Shown piece by piece: positions 1-8,686 of a DNA stretch of 64,000 nt. The first letter of the stretch is position 1; every line of letters starts with the position of its first letter. The DNA is from Paraburkholderia oxyphila NBRC 105797. GTDB taxonomy: Bacteria; Pseudomonadota; Gammaproteobacteria; Burkholderiales; Burkholderiaceae. The translations under genes were made by a program, and so were the position numbers. The notes under the pieces are model-generated. The model worked only from the letters and a program-made list of their open reading frames with translations, did not search any database and had not been told where the DNA came from. The stretch is from contig NZ_BAYD01000015.1 in NCBI RefSeq assembly GCF_000685075.1, positions 80,725 to 144,724 of the forward strand. The letters run 5' to 3'.

Positions 1-2
1 CG

Positions 3-257
3 ACCAGCATCACGGAGGGATTCGACGTCGGGCGTCGAATCGGCAATGTGGGCATCATGGGTTCGATGGTCGGCATTGCGATGTCTGCCATGGCCAGCTA
101 CGACGTGGGACAAGGCAGCGTGACCGTCAACATGACGCCGGACGGGCAGCTGCATTTCATTCTGGTGACGCCGCCGGACGAGGCGGAGAAGGCCGCGAAC
201 ACGGAACGCCGTCAGTTGCCGGCCGATCCATTTCGGCATCTTATGCCCAGAGTGTGA
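3..257 (+). CDS. C-terminal part of an unknown protein, cut by the window edge
   Basis: The reading frame is open from the left edge and stops at 257, so only the last 84 or so residues are visible. They include a small-residue-rich stretch (Gly, Met, Ala, Ser), a short predicted beta segment and a polar tail. I do not recognise a family. The gene sits about 50 bases before a PAAR gene on the same strand, so it may be a type VI secretion cargo or adaptor, but that is inference from position only. An internal ATG at 48 gives a 69-residue ORF, but it lies inside the open frame and need not be a start. Confidence 0.5.
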   Translation, partial: TSITEGFDVGRRIGNVGIMGSMVGIAMSAMASYDVGQGSVTVNMTPDGQLHFILVTPPDEAEKAANTERRQLPADPFRHLMPRV

Positions 258-306
258 TGCGCACGGCAAGCATCAACCGTAATGTTGACGCCTGGAGGCG
301 AGTGCG

Positions 307-567
307 ATGACGAGACCGTTCATTTGCGTCGGTGACGCCCATACACATGGTGGCGTGGTGGTGAGCGGGGCGCCTGCCTCAGACATCGACGGCAAGCCGC
401 TGGCCCGGATCGGCGACCGGGCGATCTGTCGAATTCATGGCTCGGTTGTGATCGTTTCCGGCGATACCAATGTCACGTTCGACGGCAAGGCCGTTGCGCG
501 CGATGGCGACCACCTGAGTTGTGGGGCTTTGCTCATCGCGACTCAAAGGGATGCTGTTAGCGCGTAG
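307..567 (+). CDS. PAAR-domain protein (type VI secretion spike tip)
   Basis: This 86-residue protein is a single PAAR domain with no extension. PAAR proteins form the sharpened, metal-binding tip on the VgrG trimer of type VI secretion systems and can carry effectors. The sequence shows the repeated short-beta pattern of the fold: a His-containing loop near residues 13-15, the SGAP and DIDGKPLARIGD segments, a Cys/His pair near 41-44 and a late HLSCG turn. The start is an ATG at 307. A preceding GGAGGCGAG stretch serves as ribosome binding site. No VgrG is visible in the window. The lone tssF at 9.9 kb suggests the locus is a T6SS edge that has been interrupted or reduced. Confidence 0.85.
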   Translation: MTRPFICVGDAHTHGGVVVSGAPASDIDGKPLARIGDRAICRIHGSVVIVSGDTNVTFDGKAVARDGDHLSCGALLIATQRDAVSA

Positions 568-605
568 CGGCGGGCCAATGCGTGCGGCGGCTTACCCGCT
601 GCGCC

Positions 606-2060
606 TTACCCGCTGCGCCCTGCCCAGAGCAGCTTGACCAGATCCTTCACGGGAAGCTGGGGCTCCGCCTGGGCCAGCGCCGAAGGGAGTGCGTGCCACG
701 GAATCGCTGGGCTGCGGTGATGCTGCTGGTGCAGGTTGATGTGATATGGCCAAAGCAGCACGCGGCCAATCCAGCCCACACGCCACGAGTAGGTCCAGTC
801 GGCCCATCCCGGCGTCGCGTGCGGTCCGCCGCTATGTTCGGCCATGCTGCGGATTTTCTGGATCATGACGGAGAGCGTCAGCAGCGGGCCGAACCAGAGT
901 GCGGCGATTTTCGCGAGCGCGGATGCCGGGCATGCCCAGACGAGCACTGCGACGATCGCGAGCCAGACGGCGGCGGCGCCATAAAACGGCGTCGACAGGC
1001 GCACCCGCTTTGCCCCGGAGCGCCGGTATGCGGCCATGTTGCGCGCCATGTTCAGCACGAGCAGGTCGCCCAGCAGTTGACGCGCGAGCGCGAGTGCGCC
1101 AAGGGGGCGGAAACGCCACGGTTGACCGTAATACAGGAACTGGCGCTCGGGGTCGTCCGGCGTGCCGACGTGACGATGATGGGCAAGATGCAAGGGACGA
1201 TAGAACTCGACCGGCACGAGCCCCGGCGCACCGATGGCCGTGTCGATCAGGAAGTCGTTGAGACGGCGCAAGCGCGTGAGGTGGTAATGCGTTGCATCGT
1301 GATAGAGGATGAACAGGGCGTGCTGGCGGCTTGCGACGATCAGGCCCGCGAGGACATAGAGCGGTGCCGCGTCGAGCGCCATGGCCACGCGCATCGTGGC
1401 GAGAATGCAGGCCCATTCGAGCAGTAGCGCACCCATGGTGCGCAGATTGACCTTGAGGCGCACGAGCGCTAGTGTGGCGAACGCAGTGGCGAGCCCGATG
1501 GCGCCGCCACCGATGACGTCCACAATGTGATGCTGGCCGGTAGTGAGCACCGTGATGGCCATCGAGACTGCCCACGGAACGAACAGCGCGGCGGCGCGCT
1601 TGCGCATCGCCGCGAGCGTCACGGCAATCGCCACCGGCAGCGCGACATGTCCGCTCGGCGACGCCGCGAGCGGCGCATCGATGTGCTGGAGCCACGCTAT
1701 CCATGTGGCATCGGCCACGGGCCGCACGATTGCGGTCGGATGGAAGAGATGGAACAGGAGGCATGTGCCCGCCGCGCTCGCGCCGGCGAAGAACGTTGGC
1801 AACAGCCAGCCGCGCGTGCGGCCGAGCCCGATGAGCGCCGGCATGATCAAGAGATAGCTCAAATACAGCGGGACCGTGGCCGGCACAATGGGAATCGCGC
1901 GATCGAGCGCGCTGGGGGCAATGGTGTGAACCGGTCCGAACGGGAAATGCGTGACGAAGCCGTAAAGCAGGCCCGTGGAGACGAGATAGGCGATCAGCAA
2001 GGCCCAGGGGCGCGCGACGGGCAGTTCGTTGGCGTCCGCGCTTGGGGAGTCGTATTTCAT
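606..2060 (-). CDS. PAP2 phosphatase / fatty acid desaturase fusion, membrane protein
   Basis: The 484-residue protein joins two membrane enzymes. The N-terminal half (about 1-200) is hydrophobic and carries PAP2 (type 2 phosphatidic acid phosphatase) signatures: a PSGH motif at 135-138 and a TTGQHHIVD motif at about 173-181. The C-terminal half (about 205-484) is a di-iron desaturase/hydroxylase domain with three histidine boxes: HDATHYH at 254-260, HLAHHRH at 291-297 and HQQHH at 444-448. The likely role is dephosphorylation and desaturation or hydroxylation of a membrane lipid, in the inner membrane. It is transcribed divergently from the first GNAT gene, with about 65 bases between starts. 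Both domains keep their catalytic residues, so both are probably active. The substrate is unknown. Confidence 0.8.
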   Translation of the reverse strand: MKYDSPSADANELPVARPWALLIAYLVSTGLLYGFVTHFPFGPVHTIAPSALDRAIPIVPATVPLYLSYLLIMPALIGLGRTRGWLLPTFFAGASAAGTCLLFHLFHPTAIVRPVADATWIAWLQHIDAPLAASPSGHVALPVAIAVTLAAMRKRAAALFVPWAVSMAITVLTTGQHHIVDVIGGGAIGLATAFATLALVRLKVNLRTMGALLLEWACILATMRVAMALDAAPLYVLAGLIVASRQHALFILYHDATHYHLTRLRRLNDFLIDTAIGAPGLVPVEFYRPLHLAHHRHVGTPDDPERQFLYYGQPWRFRPLGALALARQLLGDLLVLNMARNMAAYRRSGAKRVRLSTPFYGAAAVWLAIVAVLVWACPASALAKIAALWFGPLLTLSVMIQKIRSMAEHSGGPHATPGWADWTYSWRVGWIGRVLLWPYHINLHQQHHRSPAIPWHALPSALAQAEPQLPVKDLVKLLWAGRSG

Positions 2061-2124
2061 GGCTGGAAACGCGCGAGTGACCGGCTATGATAGCAAGCCG
2101 TCCAGTTTTAGAGGAGTTGGACTG

Positions 2125-2835
2125 ATGAGTCTGCGCGCCAGCGCGGTCGAGCTTTCGGCCTTGCGCCCGGAGGAGATCGAGCGCATGTACGCGCTCTACG
2201 CGGCGTCTTACTGTGACACGGCGCGGGAGCAGTTCGGCAAGGATCTGGACGACAAGACGCACTGCATCGTGCTACGCGGCGCCGACGACATGATTCAGGG
2301 GTTCTCGACGCTCAAGCGCTACACGACGCGCTGGAACGGCTCGGCGATACGTGTCATTTTTTCGGGCGATACCATCGTCGATCCGGCGCGCTGGGGCTCG
2401 CAGCAACTCGCCTTTGCCTGGATCCGCCACGCGGGCGAGATCTGGCGTGAGGCGCCGGATTTGCCGCTGTTCTGGTTTCTGATCGTGAAAGGTCACAGGA
2501 CGTACCGCTATCTGCGCGCGTTTGCGCGCGACTACGCACCTCGCGCCGACGCCCAGACGGGTGACGCCGCACGCATGCTGATGGACCATCTCGCAACGGA
2601 GCGCTATGGCCGCGCTTATGACCGCGCGAGCGGCCTCCTGACGTTCGACGAACCGCAAGGGCGTCTCATGCCAACGCTCGCCGAGATACCGGCCGCGCAT
2701 CGCACACTGCCTGAAGTCGACTATTTTCTGAAGCGCAATCCTCGATACGCGCGTGGCGATGAGCTTGTCTGCCTGTGTGAGCTCAAGGCGTCGAATCTGC
2801 GGCCTCTCGCGCGCCGGCTGTTCGAAGCAGGTTGA
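2125..2835 (+). CDS. GNAT-like protein of unknown function
   Basis: A 236-residue soluble protein, starting at an ATG preceded by GAGGAG with good spacing; an in-frame ATG at 2029 lies inside the neighbouring divergent gene and lacks such a site. The arrangement of an N-terminal helical segment, a central beta region around FSGDTIV and an aromatic-rich FWFLIVKGHRTYRYL stretch resembles the acyl-CoA N-acyltransferase fold, but I cannot see a confident acetyl-CoA binding loop. It is followed after six bases by a second GNAT-like gene, so the two are probably co-translated. Given the desaturases around it, an acyl-transfer step on a lipid or amine is a reasonable guess, not a demonstrated function. 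Confidence 0.6.
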   Translation: MSLRASAVELSALRPEEIERMYALYAASYCDTAREQFGKDLDDKTHCIVLRGADDMIQGFSTLKRYTTRWNGSAIRVIFSGDTIVDPARWGSQQLAFAWIRHAGEIWREAPDLPLFWFLIVKGHRTYRYLRAFARDYAPRADAQTGDAARMLMDHLATERYGRAYDRASGLLTFDEPQGRLMPTLAEIPAAHRTLPEVDYFLKRNPRYARGDELVCLCELKASNLRPLARRLFEAG

Positions 2836-2841
2836 CACATC

Positions 2842-3969
2842 GTGCTGATTCGCCAGGCCAATCCCGAAGACAACGCACGGATTCTCGAATTCCACGCGCG
2901 TCATGCGATGCAGGGTGACCTGCCGCTGCGATTCGACCGTGCCCCCGACTACTTTGCGCTGCACCGGTGCCACAGCCCCGAGCACGAGGTCTGGCTGGCC
3001 GAGGACGAACGTGAGGCACTCAAAGGTATCGCGAGCCTCGTTGTGCGCGAAGGCTATCTCGGCGGACACGCGCAGCGCATCGCGTACCTCGGCGATTTGC
3101 GGCTCGTGTCCGGGCGACGTCTGTCGCGCGAATGGACCGGCGTCGTGCGCGGGCGCCTCGAAGCACTTCACCGCGAATCGGGCGTCGAGCACGCTTTCTG
3201 CTGCATGATTCGCGATAACCGTCTCGCCATCCAGTCGCTTGCACGCTCGCGGCGCCCGGATCGCTTGCGCTTCACGCACTGGCATGGCTACGACAACGTG
3301 TCCGTCTATGCACGGCGCGGTTTGAGCTGGCGCGAAGGTACAAAATCAGGAATACGAATTGTTGAGGCGCAGACTGCGCACGCCGACGCATTGCGTGCGT
3401 TTCTCGATGCCCAGTCGCGCGAGCAGCCGTTTGGCTGCGTATTTTCGGAGCAGGAGTTCGCTCGGCGGCTAAGGACGTGGCCCGCATTCGGCCTTGCGTC
3501 GTTTTTGCTGGCGATCGATGGCCGGGGTGCGTTGGTCGGTTGCGTGGCGCCGTGGGACGCGGGCGCCATCAAGCGCATCGTGCTCGAACGCTTGCCGCTG
3601 AGCTTGCAGGCGATCCGCGTGGCCTGTAACGCAATCGCGCCGGCCTTGGGCCGCCCGCGCATCGCTGCGCCGGGCGAGCCGCTGCGGGATGTCTATCTCA
3701 CCCATCTTCAAGTGCGCGAGCGGGACCCGGCCGTGTTTTCCGCGTTGATCGACGCGGCCTGGTCGCGCGTGCGAGGCACCCATGCGCTGATGCAACTGTG
3801 CCTCTTCGATGGCGACCCCTTGTGGGCCACCATGAATCGCTTCCTTTATACGCGCACGCCCATGGACCTGTACGTCCTGCCGACACTCGAAGGTCGCGCG
3901 GACAATTGGCGGCGCCGGGACGAGATTCTGGCTCAGGAAACGCCAGGATTTGAAATCTATCTGGTCTGA
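2842..3969 (+). CDS. GNAT family acetyltransferase-like protein, two-domain
   Basis: A 375-residue protein opening with MLIRQANPEDNARI, the usual first strand and helix of GNAT N-acetyltransferases, followed by ligand-side motifs near 60-90. The second half (from about 175) begins again with a GNAT-like IRIVEAQTAHADALRAF segment, so it may hold two GNAT folds. The start is GTG at 2842, six bases after the stop of the preceding gene. Its 3' end overlaps the convergent hydrolase gene by 13 bases. In this cluster it could acylate an amine made or used by the neighbouring GH3 enzyme. The substrate cannot be read from the sequence. Confidence 0.65.
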   Translation: MLIRQANPEDNARILEFHARHAMQGDLPLRFDRAPDYFALHRCHSPEHEVWLAEDEREALKGIASLVVREGYLGGHAQRIAYLGDLRLVSGRRLSREWTGVVRGRLEALHRESGVEHAFCCMIRDNRLAIQSLARSRRPDRLRFTHWHGYDNVSVYARRGLSWREGTKSGIRIVEAQTAHADALRAFLDAQSREQPFGCVFSEQEFARRLRTWPAFGLASFLLAIDGRGALVGCVAPWDAGAIKRIVLERLPLSLQAIRVACNAIAPALGRPRIAAPGEPLRDVYLTHLQVRERDPAVFSALIDAAWSRVRGTHALMQLCLFDGDPLWATMNRFLYTRTPMDLYVLPTLEGRADNWRRRDEILAQETPGFEIYLV

Positions 3970-4859
3970 GTCGAGGTGACGTGCAAGAGATCCGCGAGCG
4001 CGAGCCAGAAGCGGCCTGCGTCGAAACCCAGGCCGCCGAGCACGGGCTGACCGTGATCGAGTCGAGGCAGGCAAATCTGCGGGATACCGGGTAAAACTTG
4101 ATGCTCAAGATAGAATTGGCCGTCGTGGGCGCAGTCTGGACGATACCCGTTCAGCCGCGTGTGATGCGAATCGAAACGCGTGGCAGGCTCGATCGACCAG
4201 CTCACCGCGTGGACGAGGTGGAGCTCGCCCGGGATGGCGCTCAGCATCGCCGCCACGCGCGGGTCGCGGTCGCTGCTGATGTCGCGCGTGCCTTGCGCGG
4301 TCCAGCGTGTGCGCATGAGTCGGCGCGCGGCGCGTTCGAGCAGCGGCATGCGCGGAGTGGGCGCGCCAAAGAGCCTGTCGATGATCGCCGAAGGACCGAC
4401 AGGCGGCTGAACGAGCGCGATGCCGGTGCACTGGCCCATCAGTGCGGGATCGCTTATCACCGCCGCGAGCGTATCGATCCCGCCCTTGCTATGTGTGAGC
4501 GCGATAAATGCTTCGCCGGGAGCGAGGTGCCTGCGCAGCCAGGCGGCGATGTGCGCACCCTGCGTCATGACCGTGCGCGAGGAGCGTACCGGCACCGTCA
4601 CGACGCGATAGCCGGCGGCACCGAGCGCGCGCCGGGCATCGCGATGGCAACCCGGCAGACATTCGGAGTAGAGGCCCGCAACGAGCACGACCGTCGTTGT
4701 CGTGGGCAGTCCTGCACGCTGCCGGTTCCAGCAGTCGATAAAGCATGCGGTCCAGTCGCGCGCTCCCGCATGGCGAGCGAAGGGCGTTGAAGGGTAGTGG
4801 CGTTGCCAGTCGTCGAAGCCCGCCGGCGACCATGCGGGCCGCTTCACGAGATGCTTCAT
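3957..4859 (-). CDS. alpha/beta hydrolase (lipase or esterase type)
   Basis: About 300 residues. A strand-plus-glycine segment TTVVLVAGLYSECLPG (about 55-70) resembles the oxyanion region, and THSKGG at 122-127 supplies the nucleophile elbow with Ser124. A late DHGQPVLGG segment could supply the catalytic His. No signal peptide is seen, so the enzyme is probably cytoplasmic. The ATG at 4859 fits better than one nine codons upstream because the protein then starts cleanly before the hydrolase fold. It is divergent from the desaturase operon (70 bases between starts) and convergent with the second GNAT gene. It may release or transfer an acyl chain in the local pathway. The specific substrate is unknown. 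Confidence 0.7.
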   Translation of the reverse strand: MKHLVKRPAWSPAGFDDWQRHYPSTPFARHAGARDWTACFIDCWNRQRAGLPTTTTVVLVAGLYSECLPGCHRDARRALGAAGYRVVTVPVRSSRTVMTQGAHIAAWLRRHLAPGEAFIALTHSKGGIDTLAAVISDPALMGQCTGIALVQPPVGPSAIIDRLFGAPTPRMPLLERAARRLMRTRWTAQGTRDISSDRDPRVAAMLSAIPGELHLVHAVSWSIEPATRFDSHHTRLNGYRPDCAHDGQFYLEHQVLPGIPQICLPRLDHGQPVLGGLGFDAGRFWLALADLLHVTSTQTR

Positions 4860-4928
4860 GGCCAACTTCCCGGCAGCGCCGCGCATGTGTTGTATCCTCC
4901 CGAACTATCAACCGTAATTTCGAGGCTA

Positions 4929-5879
4929 ATGCGAGCCAGAACCTCATCCTCCGCGTCCGCCCCTTCGGTGGCGCGCAACCGCCGCTATGATCGTGGCAAT
5001 CTGATTGTCCTCGTGCTGCAGAGCGTCGTGTGGGCCGGTACCCTCACGTGGCTCTCGCATACCCAGGCAGGCCCTGCGAAGTGGCTGATGCTGATCCCGT
5101 TCTGCCTCGTCATGCAGGGCGTCTTTTCGATGATGCATGAGACATTTCATGGGTTCGCGCATCGGCATTCCCGTGTCAATTATATGATGATGGCGTGGGC
5201 TTCCACGATGTTTGGCGCTGCGGCGACGCTCATTCACGTGAATCATCTCGGCCATCATGTGCGCAATCGCACGCCTGCCGAACGCGCCGATTTCGCGATG
5301 CCCGGCGAATCGCTCGTGCGCAAGCGCGTCGAATATTACGCCGCGATTCTCGGCGGAATATGGCTTGGCGGATTCGCAGGCAGCGTCGTGCTGGCGCTGC
5401 TGCCCGCGCGGGTGACGCGGCGCCTGGCGCAAGGCGGCGGTGACAGCACCTACGCGGTTGCGTTTGCGGATTTCCGCGCCGCGGATTTCCGCCGCATTCG
5501 CATCGAGACGTTTGTGGCCGCGGTCATCTGGCTGTGTGCAGGCTGGATATTCGACTGGTCGGCCAGCGTGGTCTTGATCGCCTACGCGGCCTTTGCGTTC
5601 TCGTGGTCGTCGCTGCAATGGGTTTATCACATGCGTACGCCGCTCGACGTTGTCGAAGGCACGTACAACATGCGCGCACCCACGCCGGTGCGCTGGCTGT
5701 TGCTGAATTTCAACTATAACCTCACGCATCACCGGCAGCCCGCCACGCGTTGGCAGGACATGCACGAGGCTTCGGATCTGCGCGAGACGCGTCCGCTGTG
5801 GTACGGCTGGCTTGCGATCTTCGCGCCGCCACGCCGGTTGCCGGACGATCTTTCGCAACTCAGGAAAACTTACTTTTGA
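4929..5879 (+). CDS. fatty acid desaturase, membrane di-iron enzyme
   Basis: A 316-residue integral membrane desaturase. Three histidine clusters bind the di-iron centre: HETFHGF from about residue 70, HVNHLGHH from about 103, and NLTHHRQ near 264-269. Hydrophobic pairs around these match the four-helix desaturase fold. The ATG at 4929 follows the divergent hydrolase promoter region. A longer frame upstream runs back into the hydrolase coding region and is rejected. The stop codon TGA overlaps the ATG of the next gene (GH3), so the two are translationally coupled. The protein is likely the first enzyme of a desaturase-GH3-Rieske operon, inserting a double bond, or perhaps a hydroxyl or triple bond, in an acyl chain. 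Confidence 0.8.
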   Translation: MRARTSSSASAPSVARNRRYDRGNLIVLVLQSVVWAGTLTWLSHTQAGPAKWLMLIPFCLVMQGVFSMMHETFHGFAHRHSRVNYMMMAWASTMFGAAATLIHVNHLGHHVRNRTPAERADFAMPGESLVRKRVEYYAAILGGIWLGGFAGSVVLALLPARVTRRLAQGGGDSTYAVAFADFRAADFRRIRIETFVAAVIWLCAGWIFDWSASVVLIAYAAFAFSWSSLQWVYHMRTPLDVVEGTYNMRAPTPVRWLLLNFNYNLTHHRQPATRWQDMHEASDLRETRPLWYGWLAIFAPPRRLPDDLSQLRKTYF

Positions 5880-7465
5880 TGGCCGCATCCACTTTCGATC
5901 CGGTCGGCGCATGGCGAGCCTTTGCCCGCGCCGCGCAGCCGGACGTCGAACATTGGCTGGCCCAGCTCGACGCGCCCGAACAGGCACAGTCGCGGCGGCT
6001 GATGGAACTGCTCGCGGCGAATCGCGAGACTGCCTTCGGGCGGCATCATGGATTCGCGGACATCGCGAGTCCTGAGCAATTCCGCGAGCGTGTCCCAATG
6101 CAAGGCGCGGCAGGATATCTCCCATGGCTCGAGCGCGCTTCACGTGACACGCAGCCCGTATTGACCGCGCAGGCGCCGCTCTTTTTCGAGCGTACGAGCG
6201 GGAGCACCGCGCGCCAGAAGCTGATCCCCTACACGCCGGCGTTCCTGCGCGAAATGCAGTCGGCGATGGTCGTCTGGCTCGCCGACATGGTTCGCCTCTG
6301 CCCGGAGATTGCTCTAGGCCGTGCCTATTGGTCGATGTCGCCCGCGTTGCAGCCCGCGGGCGTCGCGCCCAACGGCATTCGAATTGGCTCTGCCAGCGAT
6401 CTGGAGTATCTGGGCGGCAGCAGTGCGGCGGCGCTCGCCGCGACGCTGCTGGTGCCACCCTTCTCGGGCAACCCCGCAACGTGGCGGTACGAAACGCTGC
6501 GCGCGCTTATCGCCGACGACTCTCTGGCGCTACTTAGCGTTTGGAGTCCGACCTTCCTTGCGAGCGTGCTGCGCCCGTTGTTCTCGCCGGAAGACGCGAG
6601 CAGCGCGCGTGAACTCGCCGCGCTCGAAGCGGAGCTGCCTGGGCCGCGCGCGGCTGCGTTGCGCGGCGCGCTCGCCGATGGTCATTGCGGCCGGCTATGG
6701 CCGCGTCTGGCTGCCATCAGCTGTTGGCTCGACGGGCCGAGCCGCGGTTACGCACAGGCGCTACGCGAACGATTTCCGCAGGCGCGGTGGCTGCCCAAAG
6801 GACTCTTTGCAACCGAGGGCGTGGTGAGCATTCCGTTTGGCGAGGCGCCTGACTGCACGCTGGCGGTCGGCAGTCACTATCTGGAGTTTTTGCGTGACGA
6901 TGGCCGTATCTGCGATGTCTCTGCGCTTGTCCCAGGCGACAAGGCGCAGGTCTTGATGACGACCGGTGCGGGCCTGTACCGCTATGCGCTTGGCGATCGC
7001 ATCCGCATCACAGGCATGACCGGTCGGACACCACGCGTGACTTTCCTCGGCCGCGCAGCGGCCAGTTGCGATCTGGTTGGAGAGAAGCTCGACGAGGGAG
7101 CCGTGGGCGAGGCGTTGGCGCCGGCGCGTGCGCGCGGCGCAACGGCGTGTCTCGTACCTTCCCCACAGGCCGATGCGCCGCACTATGTGCTGCTGCTTGC
7201 TGGGTCGGGAGAGCACAGCGTCGAAGCGCTGCGCAACGAGGTCGAGCAGCGACTTGGCCATATTTTTCACTATGCGCAAGCTCGCCGTCTCGGGCAACTC
7301 GGGCCGCTGCGCGCACGGCTGATTCCCGGCACACAGGCGGCGCTCGGCGACCTGCTGCAGCGCGCGGCCGAACGCACAGGCATGCGCGCGGGCGACGTCA
7401 AGCCGAGCGGACTGGTGACACGGCTGCCGCTTGCCGAGGCCATGCTGGCGATCAGCGCAGCGTGA
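5879..7465 (+). CDS. GH3-family acyl-acid amido synthetase
   Basis: A 528-residue protein of the GH3 family, ATP-dependent enzymes of the ANL fold that adenylate a carboxylic acid and join it to an amine or amino acid. The P-loop-like FERTSGSTARQKLIPYT segment lies at about 103-119, a GH3-type YLGGSSAA segment near 175-185, an ATEG motif around 315, and the hinge region LYRYALGDRIRITG near 364-377. Its start overlaps the desaturase stop by one base, so their products are made together. Bacterial GH3 proteins are less studied than the plant auxin and jasmonate enzymes. Here the acid is likely the desaturase-modified acyl chain. That link is inference from operon structure. Confidence 0.8.
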   Translation: MAASTFDPVGAWRAFARAAQPDVEHWLAQLDAPEQAQSRRLMELLAANRETAFGRHHGFADIASPEQFRERVPMQGAAGYLPWLERASRDTQPVLTAQAPLFFERTSGSTARQKLIPYTPAFLREMQSAMVVWLADMVRLCPEIALGRAYWSMSPALQPAGVAPNGIRIGSASDLEYLGGSSAAALAATLLVPPFSGNPATWRYETLRALIADDSLALLSVWSPTFLASVLRPLFSPEDASSARELAALEAELPGPRAAALRGALADGHCGRLWPRLAAISCWLDGPSRGYAQALRERFPQARWLPKGLFATEGVVSIPFGEAPDCTLAVGSHYLEFLRDDGRICDVSALVPGDKAQVLMTTGAGLYRYALGDRIRITGMTGRTPRVTFLGRAAASCDLVGEKLDEGAVGEALAPARARGATACLVPSPQADAPHYVLLLAGSGEHSVEALRNEVEQRLGHIFHYAQARRLGQLGPLRARLIPGTQAALGDLLQRAAERTGMRAGDVKPSGLVTRLPLAEAMLAISAA

Positions 7466-7481
7466 TGCGAGGACCAACGCC

Positions 7482-8642
7482 ATGAGCAAGGAAACCGTCG
7501 AAGAGATCAGTGAAGCGCGGCGCGCCGCGCCCGGAAGCGAGGCGTGCCAGCGTGCGTGCGCATCCGCAGACGCGGACGAAGAAGGCGTCACGGATGGCTT
7601 GCGCGAGCAATGGTTCGTCGCCTGCACCGAACGCGAACTGCGGCGCGGCAAGCCGCTGGGCGTCAGGATGCTTGGCATCGGGATCGTGCTGTTTCGCGAG
7701 CAGGACGGCCGGATTGCAGCGCTGATCGACCAGTGCGTGCATCGTGGCACGCGCCTCTCCGCAGGCAGACTGGACGGCGGCCAGCTTGTCTGCCCGTACC
7801 ACGGGTGGCGTTACGACGGACAGGGGCAGGTCGTGCACGTGCCGAGCATCGACGGTGCGCGCGCGACGGCAACGTCAAACCCGTATCCGTTCCGGCAGCG
7901 CGCGCTGCCGGTGCGCGCGCTCGATGGCCTCGTGTGGGTGTACCTGGGCAGCGGCGATGCCTCGGCGCGTCCGGTGTTTCGTATGCCGATGCGGGAACAG
8001 GCGCCGTGGCAGTCGTACTACATGGTCAACACTTTCGATGGCGACATCTCCATGCTCGCGCAGAATTTCATGGACGTGCCGCATACTGTCTTCGTGCATG
8101 ACGGCATTTTCCGCAGCAGTCGTGGCAAGCCGATGGAGGCGACCGTCGCAACGACGCCGGAGAGCGTTGAGGTCACCTATCACGACGGCGACGACAGTAT
8201 CGGCTTTTGCCTCGCCTGGCTGACGAATCCCGACCGGGTAGCCCTCGAGCACACCGACCGCTTCATCGCGCCGAACGTGACACGCTGCGAGTACCGCTGG
8301 GGCATTCGTTCTGGCTTCCTGATCGTCAGCCAGATTACGCCGATCGATGCGCGGCGCTCGCGCGTCTATACCTATATCGCCTACCGCTTCAGGTTGCCGC
8401 GCTGGCTTCTGCGCCTGCTGCGGCCGATGCTGCATCTCTACACGCATCTGGTGATCCAGCAGGACGTGCGTATCATGCGCGCGCACCGGGAGGGGCTCGA
8501 CAATGCGCCGGGCTTCCGGCCGCACAACGTTCGCGCGGATGTCGTGCATGTGGCGATCGACCGATTGATCGACGCGGTGAAGCGCGGCGAACGTGTGAGC
8601 GTTGCGCACCTCGGCGAGAAAACGGTACGGTTCGAGTTGTAG
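7482..8642 (+). CDS. Rieske non-haem iron oxygenase, alpha subunit type
   Basis: A 386-residue oxygenase. The Rieske [2Fe-2S] ligands are C85 and H87 in CVHRG and C104 and H107 in CPYHGW, at the standard spacing. The catalytic domain has a MDVPHTVFVHDG segment giving the two iron-binding histidines. The C-terminal stretch is like the Pao/vanillate-demethylase group of single-component terminal oxygenases. It starts at an ATG 16 bases after the GH3 stop. No ferredoxin or reductase gene is adjacent, so electrons must come from elsewhere in the genome. It is the last gene of the desaturase-GH3 operon and probably hydroxylates, demethylates or desaturates the pathway intermediate. Confidence 0.82.
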   Translation: MSKETVEEISEARRAAPGSEACQRACASADADEEGVTDGLREQWFVACTERELRRGKPLGVRMLGIGIVLFREQDGRIAALIDQCVHRGTRLSAGRLDGGQLVCPYHGWRYDGQGQVVHVPSIDGARATATSNPYPFRQRALPVRALDGLVWVYLGSGDASARPVFRMPMREQAPWQSYYMVNTFDGDISMLAQNFMDVPHTVFVHDGIFRSSRGKPMEATVATTPESVEVTYHDGDDSIGFCLAWLTNPDRVALEHTDRFIAPNVTRCEYRWGIRSGFLIVSQITPIDARRSRVYTYIAYRFRLPRWLLRLLRPMLHLYTHLVIQQDVRIMRAHREGLDNAPGFRPHNVRADVVHVAIDRLIDAVKRGERVSVAHLGEKTVRFEL

Positions 8643-8686
8643 CGGTGCGGGCGCGGCCTGCTGAAGCACATGCCCCGGCCGACGCA

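Noticed and set aside
8215..8245. Possible transposon or phage remnant in the lipid cluster
   Set aside because: I looked for inverted terminal repeats, transposase motifs and target-site duplications around the cluster and saw none.
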